DNA from: an uncultured Flavobacteriaceae bacterium
Lineage (GTDB): Bacteria; Bacteroidota; Bacteroidia; Flavobacteriales; Flavobacteriaceae
NCBI GenBank assembly: GCA_943842625.1
Contig: CALTCK010000001.1
Location: 1-64,000 of the forward strand
DNA: 64,000 bases
Direction of reading: 5' to 3'
Both the position numbers and the translations under genes were made by a program. The notes below the pieces were generated by a model, which saw nothing but the letters and a program-made list of their open reading frames with translations, was not told where the DNA came from and made no database searches. Positions 56,736-64,000 of this stretch are shown here, piece by piece (the stretch's first letter is position 1; each line of letters begins with the position of its first letter).

Positions 56736-58652
56736 TTAGTGGATAGCATCTATTTGTTCCGTGATAACTTCCCAATTTTCCATTAACTTTTCCAGTTCTT
56801 TTTTCTTTGAATGGTATTGGTCAAAAAAGTTAGGCTTGCTAATGGTTTCGTCGTAATTAATAGACAATTCAAAATCGATCTCTTTAATAACTTTCTCTAA
56901 TTTAGTGATAGAAGCCTCTGTTTTGCTTAATTTATTATGAAGAGACTTTAATTTCTTTTGATTTTCATAGCTTTCTTTACTGGAAGATTTATGTTCTTTA
57001 CTTTTTGCATTGGTTTTGGTTCTCATTTCCGCCTCTCTTAGATTTTGAATATTTCTCTGTTCTAGAAAATAATCAATATCGCCCAAATATTCTTTGATAT
57101 CTTGATCTTTGAATTCATAAATTTTAGTGGTTAACCCTTGAAGAAAGTCTCGATCATGAGAAACTACCAGCAAGGTTCCTTCAAATTTAATCAGCGCATC
57201 TTTCAAGACATTTTTTGATTTGATATCTAAATGGTTGGTAGGTTCGTCCATTACCAAAACATTAAATGGCTGTAACAATAATTTTGCTAATGCGAGTCGG
57301 TTTCGCTCTCCACCGGATAAAACACGTACATATTTATCGACCTCGTCTCCTCTAAATAAAAACGCTCCTAAAATATCTCTAACTTTAGCTCTATTTTTTT
57401 CATTTGCAGCGTCAATCATAGTATCTAGGACGGTTTTAGATCCGTCTAGATAATCGGCTTGATTTTGAGCAAAATAGCCGATTTCTACATTGTGCCCCAA
57501 CTTTAAAGCTCCAGAAAAAGGAATCTCACCAACAATACACTTAGCCAAGGTTGATTTTCCCTGTCCATTTTGACCTACAAATGCAATTTTGCTGTTTCTT
57601 TCAAGCAATAAGCTTATCTTATCAAGTACTTGTTTATCATCGTAATTTTTAGAAACATCTTCCGCCTCTATAACTACTTTACCCGGGTTTACAGAAATTG
57701 GAAAATTTAAAGTCATGACACTATGGTCATCTTCATCTACTTCGATTCGGTCAATTTTATCTAGCTTCTTTATTAAAGATTGCGCCATCGTAGCTTTTGA
57801 AGCCTTGGCTCTAAATTTTTCTATTAATTTTTCGGTTTGCTCTATCTGTTTTTGCTGATTTTTTTGAGTCGCTAATTGCTGTTCTCTCAGTTCTTTACGC
57901 AAAACTAGGTATTGAGAATAGGGCTTATTGAAATCGTAAATTCTGCCCAATGATATTTCGATGGTTCGGTTGGTTATGGTATCCAAAAACATTTTATCGT
58001 GAGAAACAATAACGATGGCACCCGTATAGTTTTTCAGGAACTCTTCTAGCCATAAAATAGATTCTATATCCAGATGGTTGGTAGGCTCATCTAACAAAAG
58101 GATATCATTATTTTGCAATAATAATTTTGCCAACTCAATTCGCATTCTCCAACCTCCTGAAAAGGTATCGGTAGGCATATCAAAATCAGCTCTCTGAAAA
58201 CCTAATCCCTGTAAGACTCTTTCTGTTTCTCCCTGATAACTATAACCCCCATGTATTTCATACTGGTGCTGTACTTCGTTTAAATCGACCATTAACTGAT
58301 GATAGCCCTCACTTTCGTAGTCGGTCCGTTCAATTAACTTTTGGTTGATCGTCTCTAACTGATTTTCTAACTTTTTAATTTCTTTAAAAGCCTCGTAGGA
58401 TTCTTCTAGAACCGTTCTCCCTTTAACAAAATCAATATCTTGTTTTAAAAAGCCTATCGAAACTTTTTTATCGGAAGCAATTTGCCCACCATCATACTCT
58501 TGTTCTCCTGATAATATTTTTAATAAAGTAGATTTTCCTGCTCCATTTTTTCCCACCAATCCTACTCGATCACCAGCTCTTAGTTGAAACGTAATCCCAG
58601 AAAATAAATCATCGCCTTGAAACGAAACAGTCAGATTGTGAATATTGAGCAT
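56736..58652 (-). CDS. ABC-F family ATPase (Uup/YdiF-like)
   Basis: A 638-residue soluble protein with two ABC domains joined by a long linker: Walker A GLVGKNGAGKSTL and GQNGQGKSTL, signature FSGGWRMRIELA and LSGGERNRLALA, Walker B LLLDEPTNHLD twice. A C-terminal coiled coil (about 540-638) resembles Uup and related proteins that bind ribosomes or DNA. It has no membrane part, so it is a translation-related or repair factor rather than a transporter. Antibiotic-resistance function is not supported. Confidence 0.9.
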   Translation of the reverse strand: MLNIHNLTVSFQGDDLFSGITFQLRAGDRVGLVGKNGAGKSTLLKILSGEQEYDGGQIASDKKVSIGFLKQDIDFVKGRTVLEESYEAFKEIKKLENQLETINQKLIERTDYESEGYHQLMVDLNEVQHQYEIHGGYSYQGETERVLQGLGFQRADFDMPTDTFSGGWRMRIELAKLLLQNNDILLLDEPTNHLDIESILWLEEFLKNYTGAIVIVSHDKMFLDTITNRTIEISLGRIYDFNKPYSQYLVLRKELREQQLATQKNQQKQIEQTEKLIEKFRAKASKATMAQSLIKKLDKIDRIEVDEDDHSVMTLNFPISVNPGKVVIEAEDVSKNYDDKQVLDKISLLLERNSKIAFVGQNGQGKSTLAKCIVGEIPFSGALKLGHNVEIGYFAQNQADYLDGSKTVLDTMIDAANEKNRAKVRDILGAFLFRGDEVDKYVRVLSGGERNRLALAKLLLQPFNVLVMDEPTNHLDIKSKNVLKDALIKFEGTLLVVSHDRDFLQGLTTKIYEFKDQDIKEYLGDIDYFLEQRNIQNLREAEMRTKTNAKSKEHKSSSKESYENQKKLKSLHNKLSKTEASITKLEKVIKEIDFELSINYDETISKPNFFDQYHSKKKELEKLMENWEVITEQIDAIH

Positions 58653-58706
58653 TTAATTTATTTTTTTTTGCAAAGATGCTTATTTTTTTTTCAATAAAAC
58701 GAATAG

Positions 58707-59777
58707 TTACCACTTGTAAATCCTTCTAATATTAATTTCTTTAGGAATTTCAATACTCTTTTCTGTAAAATTAAAGAGCACTTTAGCTAGGGAGGGTGCA
58801 GCAGTAATTCCTCGGGTTCCAAGACCATTAAAAAAAAACAGTTGCTGATTCTCTGTCAAGGAACCTAAAAAAGGCCTTCTGTCTCTAGTAGTAGGTCGTA
58901 TGCCTGCAACTTGATCGACCACTTCAAAATCGCAAGTGATAATTTCTTTTAATTTTAAAACTAGCTCGTCGCGAGCTTGGGTTGTAACTTGAACTGAAAC
59001 ATCATCTCGATCGTAGGTAGCTCCAATTTTATAAAAATCATTACCCAAAGGAATAATAAATAAAGACGATTTTAACATGGCATCTAACTTTAAATCGTTC
59101 GATTTTATAGTAAGATATTCACCTTTATTAGGAATTAATACAACGGCTTTAGTATGTTGCGCTACTTTTAGAAAAAAAGGATTTTTTGTTACCGAAGATC
59201 CCTCACAGAAAACAATGTTTTTTGAAACAATGTTCTTGTAGATTACTTGTTGATTTTGAAAAGTTAACAATGAATAATCAAATGTGTTATTGTGATACTT
59301 GTTCTCAAGCTGTAAATATTTTTTATACTTTTCGATCAGGGCAATGGTATCAATTTTACCCGTAGAGTTGACTTTTCCAAAACCAAAGGGAGCATTGATA
59401 TGGGCATAGTTATTTGGGATTATTTTTGGCTCTAAAAACTCTTCCAATTCTTTTTTATCACTTGCAACCATCCAATTATTTTGCTCAGCCACACTTTTAA
59501 AAAGTCGAAATATGGAGATTTCTTTAATTAATCTATGATTTATTTTTTTGGAAAGTTGTTTGTAAAAAAGAATCGATGAACTTACGTGAAGTTTTGCGTT
59601 CCAAACAGGAGTAAATCGTTTTAAAACTACTGGATTGATAACTCCAGCAGCTACTTTTGTTGAAGTAACTTTATCATTATCGAAAGCGATAAAGGACTTA
59701 TGGTTGTTTTCTAATTCTTCGCAAAAAGAAATTCCAGCAACACCGAGTCCTACAACTATATAATCTACCTCTTTCAT
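58707..59777 (-). CDS. FAD-dependent oxidoreductase (DAO family)
   Basis: A 356-residue flavoprotein with the N-terminal Rossmann motif YIVVGLGVAGISF (GxGxxG variant), STKVAAGVINPV and a C-terminal GIRPTTRDRRPFLG and FNGLGTRGITAAP, typical of DAO-type oxidases such as glycine oxidase or the MnmC oxidase domain. The substrate is probably an amino acid or amine; which one is unknown. It lies 54 bp upstream of the ABC-F gene on the same strand. Confidence 0.8.
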   Translation of the reverse strand: MKEVDYIVVGLGVAGISFCEELENNHKSFIAFDNDKVTSTKVAAGVINPVVLKRFTPVWNAKLHVSSSILFYKQLSKKINHRLIKEISIFRLFKSVAEQNNWMVASDKKELEEFLEPKIIPNNYAHINAPFGFGKVNSTGKIDTIALIEKYKKYLQLENKYHNNTFDYSLLTFQNQQVIYKNIVSKNIVFCEGSSVTKNPFFLKVAQHTKAVVLIPNKGEYLTIKSNDLKLDAMLKSSLFIIPLGNDFYKIGATYDRDDVSVQVTTQARDELVLKLKEIITCDFEVVDQVAGIRPTTRDRRPFLGSLTENQQLFFFNGLGTRGITAAPSLAKVLFNFTEKSIEIPKEINIRRIYKW

Positions 59778-59806
59778 ATAACAAATATAAGAGGTTCAAA
59801 TTAAAA

Positions 59807-59835
59807 AAAGCCTTAAAACAAGGTCTTAAGGCTTT
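59807..59835 (-). terminator. Rho-independent terminator after gldN
   Basis: A 10-bp stem (AAAGCCTTAA / TTAAGGCTTT) with a 9-nt loop, followed by seven T on the minus strand, 24 bp after the gldN stop. It ends the gldKLMN operon. Confidence 0.85.
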
Positions 59836-59858
59836 GGTATTTTGGTTAAATTACTTGA

Positions 59859-60761
59859 CTAGTAATTCCACATATCTATTTCAATATTTCTAATAACTTC
59901 TTTTATTCTATCGGACTCTAACAATTGCATAAGTGCATTATCGTTGATATAGTCATTTATGCTTCTGTCACCCAAATCGTTGTCCTCTCTGTAAATTAAT
60001 GAATTAAACCTTCTAGAATTTAATAAATGATCGTAGGAGATTGGTCTGGAGGTATTTTTCCTATTAAAAGCATTTGCTTTGTGCAGAACTTCTCTCGTTG
60101 AAGGATACCATACCCAAAACAGCTCTACTTTAGTGTCTGAGGCATCATCAGGAAAAGCTTTCGAACGAGCCTCATTTGCTACAGGTGCAATTCCCAGTAA
60201 TCTGTACTTAAGTTCACCCGAGCGTTTGTCTAAAAACCAATATCCTCGGATTCTCCACTCTTCAATGTCTGCAGCATCTAACGTAAACTTACGAATATAT
60301 TGTGGATCAATAGCTTCACCAGCATTAAACTGTGAGATACCTAAATCTGTAGTATCTGAATAGACCAAAGAAGCCTCAATATCCTTTAAAGTACGTTTTT
60401 CAGTAAAATAAGAATCGGCATATACCTGTTCGATATTCTTGTTTTTAATGTTTTTAATTAGCACATCATAAAGCGATCTTCTTTCAACACCAATATTATT
60501 GGTATCTATCGGGTAGTATAAGGGAAAATTTATTCTCTCGTCCAAATCTATAATTTCCCAAGTAGTTTTTGACCACAATACATCACGATTATCAATAAAA
60601 CCGTACGGCAAAGGTTGATCATTATCATAAGCTAATTGATCTTCCGTTTTTAGGCCGATTTCCTCAGGTGTTTTGGCATTAAGAATATTTAATTGTGCAG
60701 CGGCACGATTAGATACGACTAATAAACAAAAAACACTTAAAATTATACTTTTTACATTCAT
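59859..60761 (-). CDS. gldN: T9SS / gliding protein GldN
   Basis: Periplasmic ring component working with GldK in the type IX secretion system. The 300-residue product has a signal peptide (to about residue 22, SNRAAAQ) and the GldN/PorN domain (IEEWRIRGYWFLDKRSGEL, FWVWYPSTREVLHKANAFN). It follows gldM after 16 bp and is the last gene of the operon, with a terminator behind it. Confidence 0.95.
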   Translation of the reverse strand: MNVKSIILSVFCLLVVSNRAAAQLNILNAKTPEEIGLKTEDQLAYDNDQPLPYGFIDNRDVLWSKTTWEIIDLDERINFPLYYPIDTNNIGVERRSLYDVLIKNIKNKNIEQVYADSYFTEKRTLKDIEASLVYSDTTDLGISQFNAGEAIDPQYIRKFTLDAADIEEWRIRGYWFLDKRSGELKYRLLGIAPVANEARSKAFPDDASDTKVELFWVWYPSTREVLHKANAFNRKNTSRPISYDHLLNSRRFNSLIYREDNDLGDRSINDYINDNALMQLLESDRIKEVIRNIEIDMWNY

Positions 60762-60777
60762 AAATAGAATTTTTGTT

Positions 60778-62358
60778 CTAGTTTGCTAATTCTACAAATA
60801 CAGGTGTAATTCTTGGTAATTTATAACTTGAATTTCCTGATATTTTTGCGTTAATATCAAATATTTGAACTGTTTCTCCTCTTTTTGCTCTTTTAAGAGC
60901 GCTCTTTGCTTGAGCGTTTAATTTATTTCCTGAAACTTTCACCGTTGGTTGTCCAGCAACTTTAAAACTAAATGCGGTTACCTTAAGGTTTAAATCGAAA
61001 TCAAAATCTAACAACATAGCTCCTACACTTGAAATTTCTAACCCTTGGCGGTTCATACGAACAGGCCCACCATTTCCATCCTCTCCACGAATAGTACCCG
61101 TTGGTCTTGGAATATCTTTGATACGAAATTTTGCAGGGGTGTTAATTCGGACCCCATCGGGTAAAGTTCCACTTGCAGTAATAGTTACTTCTCTTCCTTT
61201 ACCGGGTCGCATGATATATTTTCCTTTGGCACCTTTGGATAAGCCAGTTGCTGAACCAGAAACTTTATTATCAGGAATTCCAGGGATTGAAATTGTCATT
61301 GGATTGTCTACTCCTCGATATACCACATTCATTTTATCAGCTGCAATTACCGCTGCATTTGGCTTCGATATTGTTGAAAAACTTCTACTAACAGGAACTT
61401 CTGTTTCCTGACCGTCTTGTTTAAATATCAAATTACCTTCTAAGGTATGATCTCCTGGACTACCTGCACTAACATTTAATTTAACTCTACCTCCTTCAAA
61501 ACTAAAGTCTTTTCCCTCAACAAGTGCTTTCCCGTCTAAGGTAAGTTCGACTCTATTTGGCTTAGTTTGGTCATCGACACGACCAAGCACAATAGAACCG
61601 TCAAATGTTTCTCCAGCATAATAGGCTGATTTAGGAGTTTCTAATAAGGTTGAATAGTTACTCGTATTCACAGATAATGAAGCTGTTTGCTCACCTCTCA
61701 TCATAGTTGATAAGATTTCATTCTGTATCGTTTTAATATTCGATTGTATTTGTGTTAATTTAGTTTTAGAGGCAATCATTGGAAAGCCCTCAAAATGAAA
61801 CTTTAATGCGTTTACCTTTACTTTCTTACCTCTTGGCGATTCCTCTTGCATTCCAAATTGTTCATTTACCGATTTTGAGATCACAGGGTAGTCGTCACCT
61901 AAGATTTCAATAATACCATCTCTGTAGGCCAACATATTAGATTCAAATAATAAACCATCTTTGGATAATTTATCACCTTTAAAAAATTTGGTGTCTAAAA
62001 AATCTGGTTTGTCTTGTACCTCGTAATTATCTTGCTGATCAGGTTTAACCGTTTTCATCATACCGGTTTTAATCTCTTCAATATAATTATCCAACGTATT
62101 TGATAAGGTATTTATTTGCTTAGCTTTTTCGTTTAATTCCGCGTAAGTTTGAGGTTCGTCACTCGCTTTAATAGCTAAATTAGCCATAAAAGCATCGTTT
62201 CGTACATCTGTTGATTCGTTTGACTGGGTAATCTTTTCTTCTAATAAACCAAAAGCGGATAATACCTCTTTGGACATATTAAGAGCTAACATTGCGATGA
62301 ATACCAGATACATTAGGTTAATCATCTTTTGTCTTGGGGATAGTTTTCCTCCTGCCAT
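60778..62358 (-). CDS. gldM: T9SS motor protein GldM
   Basis: Inner-membrane protein of the proton-driven T9SS/gliding motor. The 526-residue product has one N-terminal membrane helix (about 12-30, INLMYLVFIAMLALNM) and a long periplasmic part with repeated beta domains, ending in SSYKLPRITPVFVELAN. It spans the periplasm to contact GldK/GldN. It is 49 bp downstream of gldL. Confidence 0.96.
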   Translation of the reverse strand: MAGGKLSPRQKMINLMYLVFIAMLALNMSKEVLSAFGLLEEKITQSNESTDVRNDAFMANLAIKASDEPQTYAELNEKAKQINTLSNTLDNYIEEIKTGMMKTVKPDQQDNYEVQDKPDFLDTKFFKGDKLSKDGLLFESNMLAYRDGIIEILGDDYPVISKSVNEQFGMQEESPRGKKVKVNALKFHFEGFPMIASKTKLTQIQSNIKTIQNEILSTMMRGEQTASLSVNTSNYSTLLETPKSAYYAGETFDGSIVLGRVDDQTKPNRVELTLDGKALVEGKDFSFEGGRVKLNVSAGSPGDHTLEGNLIFKQDGQETEVPVSRSFSTISKPNAAVIAADKMNVVYRGVDNPMTISIPGIPDNKVSGSATGLSKGAKGKYIMRPGKGREVTITASGTLPDGVRINTPAKFRIKDIPRPTGTIRGEDGNGGPVRMNRQGLEISSVGAMLLDFDFDLNLKVTAFSFKVAGQPTVKVSGNKLNAQAKSALKRAKRGETVQIFDINAKISGNSSYKLPRITPVFVELAN

Positions 62359-62407
62359 TTTACTTTTCTTTTTTAAGAATTAATAATTTAATTACAGTGT
62401 AACTATC

Positions 62408-63052
62408 TTAGTTTTTACCTTCCATAGCAGATAACATACCTCCATATACCCCATTCAAAGAAGAGAGATTGGTTGCTAAGTTTTCCATTTGGTTTTTCAT
62501 TTGCTCTGCATTTTCTAAAACTTGGTTATTCACCTCATTTTGACGGTTGGCTGATTCCGCTTGTAACTTGTATAAGTTATTTAAAGACTCCATTTGAGAT
62601 GCAGCTGTCGCCATTTCTTCGCTATATTTTTTTGTTGAATTCAACGCTTCTTCGGTTGGAGACATCACTTTTGCAACATCTTCAAAAGAACGAATACTTT
62701 CCGATAGACTTCCCATTAATTCAGCATCAATTTGAGCATCTTTAAGCATTTCGTCTAATTTTTTTGATAAGATACCTTCGGCATCATCAGAGCCTTTATC
62801 CCTATTTTTACCCATACCCCCTGCTAATTCAGGATATACTAAAGACCAATCCAAATCATCGTCAACTGGCTCAAAAGCGGATATAGCAAAAATTAATGCT
62901 TCTGTTATTAGACCAATTGCTAATAAAATTCCACCATTTAAAGGTCCTATTTCCCAATGAAGAATTTTAAATAAGGCTCCTACAATTACAATAGATGCCC
63001 CAAGGCCGTATGCCATATTAAATAATTTCTTTGTTTGTTTAGATTGTGCCAT
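62408..63052 (-). CDS. gldL: T9SS motor protein GldL
   Basis: Inner-membrane partner of GldM. The 214-residue product has two N-terminal membrane helices (about 11-30 and 38-58) and a cytoplasmic coiled-coil tail. Lys29 (FKILHWE) and Glu51 (LITEALIF) match the membrane Lys and Glu reported as important for motor function in F. johnsoniae GldL. It is 45 bp after gldK in the conserved gldKLMN order. Confidence 0.95.
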   Translation of the reverse strand: MAQSKQTKKLFNMAYGLGASIVIVGALFKILHWEIGPLNGGILLAIGLITEALIFAISAFEPVDDDLDWSLVYPELAGGMGKNRDKGSDDAEGILSKKLDEMLKDAQIDAELMGSLSESIRSFEDVAKVMSPTEEALNSTKKYSEEMATAASQMESLNNLYKLQAESANRQNEVNNQVLENAEQMKNQMENLATNLSSLNGVYGGMLSAMEGKN

Positions 63053-63097
63053 AATAGTAGTATTTATTAATTTAATTAGTTTAGTTTGTTTTTTATA

Positions 63098-64000
63098 TTA
63101 ACGAGCATCGCCAAATTTTTCATTTAAAATGACATCGGTACCCATATAATCTTGAACCGTCCTGAAGCCAATATAGCTTCTCGCGGAATCTCGATACTCA
63201 TAATCTCTTGAACTTACCTGTAAGAAATAAGCAATATCTTTCCAAGATCCCCCTCGAACTACTTTTCGATAGTTATCGGTGTCATTTACGTTCGGGTTCA
63301 TGTTAGAGGAGAAATCATACGATGAAGGATCGTATGAAGAATCTACCCATTCAGCAACATTACCTGCCATATTGTAAAGATTGTAATCATTTGGCTCGTA
63401 GGATGCAGCTTCAACAGTGTAAAGAGCTTGGTCGGCAGCGTAATCACCGCGTAAGGGTTTAAAATTAGCTCTGAAACATCCACGATCGTTTTTTGTGTAG
63501 GGTCCACCCCAAGGGTAAGAAGCTGATTCTAATCCTCCACGAGCTGCATATTCCCATTCTGCTTCACTAGGCAATCTAAAAGAATTTACATGTTGTCGCC
63601 TTCTGGATTTTTGATACGAATTTTTATACAAAGTCCTCCAAGCTGTAAAAGCTTTTGCTTGTCTCCAATTTACACCAACGACAGGATAATCACCATAGGC
63701 TTGATGCCAAAAGTAATCGTTGTGCATAGGCTCATTATAAGAGTAATTGTAATCTTTAATCCAAACGGTAGTATCTGGATAGACATTAACTTCTTCTTTT
63801 ATAATATAATCTTTTCTACGCTTACTAGCGTCTCTTGCAGCTGCCTGAATATCCATCCAAGTGTACTGAAAATTTAATTTTGTAATATCAATAGTTCGTT
63901 GGCCATTGTAGGCTTCCTCAGAAGGAATGTACATAGTATCCATTACTTCAGTGTAATATTCGTCTGGATAATTGGCAGTATCCCAAATAATTTCAGTTCG
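63098..64000 (-). CDS. gldK: T9SS / gliding lipoprotein GldK (N-terminus cut by window edge)
   Basis: The frame is open from the window edge (19 codons before the first in-window ATG at 63943), so the start and lipoprotein signal lie outside. The visible 300 residues contain the formylglycine-generating-enzyme-like domain (FRLPSEAEWEYAARGG, NMAGNVAEWVDS, KVVRGGSWKDIAYF). GldK is the outer-membrane-associated lipoprotein that forms the T9SS ring with GldN. It is the first gene of gldKLMN in this region. Confidence 0.94.
   Translation of the reverse strand, partial: RTEIIWDTANYPDEYYTEVMDTMYIPSEEAYNGQRTIDITKLNFQYTWMDIQAAARDASKRRKDYIIKEEVNVYPDTTVWIKDYNYSYNEPMHNDYFWHQAYGDYPVVGVNWRQAKAFTAWRTLYKNSYQKSRRRQHVNSFRLPSEAEWEYAARGGLESASYPWGGPYTKNDRGCFRANFKPLRGDYAADQALYTVEAASYEPNDYNLYNMAGNVAEWVDSSYDPSSYDFSSNMNPNVNDTDNYRKVVRGGSWKDIAYFLQVSSRDYEYRDSARSYIGFRTVQDYMGTDVILNEKFGDAR

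Overview
This window is a low-GC chromosomal segment from a gliding or T9SS-bearing member of the Flavobacteriia (Bacteroidota), most likely Flavobacteriaceae. The evidence is the gld genes (gldA, gldB, gldC, gldK-gldL-gldM-gldN), several secreted proteins with C-terminal T9SS sorting domains, a fused DAHP synthase-chorismate mutase, a hexaprenyl-type polyprenyl synthase gene, and repeated promoters of the Bacteroidota type (-7 box TAnnTTTG, upstream TTG about 21 bp away). No genus can be named from the sequence alone.

Layout. (1) 1-16023, minus strand: the complete division and cell-wall cluster mraZ-rsmH-ftsL-ftsI-murE-mraY-murD-ftsW-murG-murC-ftsQ-ftsA-ftsZ, then a terminator and a yqeY-like gene cut by the window edge. 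Four GTGGTAA boxes in front of mraZ look like the MraZ operator. (2) 16.2-19.8 kb: alpha/beta hydrolase and engB, then gldC-gldB, then nadE. (3) 19.8-31.3 kb, mostly minus strand: dnaG, polyprenyl synthase, rlmN, a secreted protease, queA, aroA, a MazG-like gene, dtd, rsgA, DAHP synthase-chorismate mutase and pheA. pheA has a leader peptide rich in phenylalanine followed by an attenuator. (4) 32.4-44.2 kb: gldA, a lipoprotein, a PagL-like outer-membrane enzyme, metK behind a SAM-II-type riboswitch, GSCFA protein, alaS, an M23 peptidase, a MerR regulator, der, era, and a SpoU methyltransferase. (5) 44.3-53.6 kb: accessory and secreted proteins, a DUF6150-like repeat protein, an aldehyde dehydrogenase, small lipoproteins and sppA. 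(6) 53.7-56.6 kb: the most unusual region. Initiator tRNA-fMet is followed by its terminator, and copies of that terminator sequence recur twice more, bounding two small gene cassettes (XRE regulator with membrane protein; HxlR regulator with SDR reductase). (7) 56.7-64.0 kb: ABC-F ATPase, a FAD oxidoreductase, and gldN-gldM-gldL-gldK, the T9SS motor and ring operon.

Functionally, the window joins peptidoglycan synthesis and division, gliding and type IX secretion (with at least three probable T9SS cargo proteins), aromatic amino-acid synthesis under attenuation, and methionine/SAM control by riboswitch.

Six genes (murC, rsmH, gldB, nadE, rsgA and the DUF6150-like gene) are interrupted by one to three single-base indels, mostly +1 and often in short homopolymers. 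Four of them are normally indispensable, so sequencing or assembly error is the likeliest cause; I annotate them as whole genes with frameshifts.
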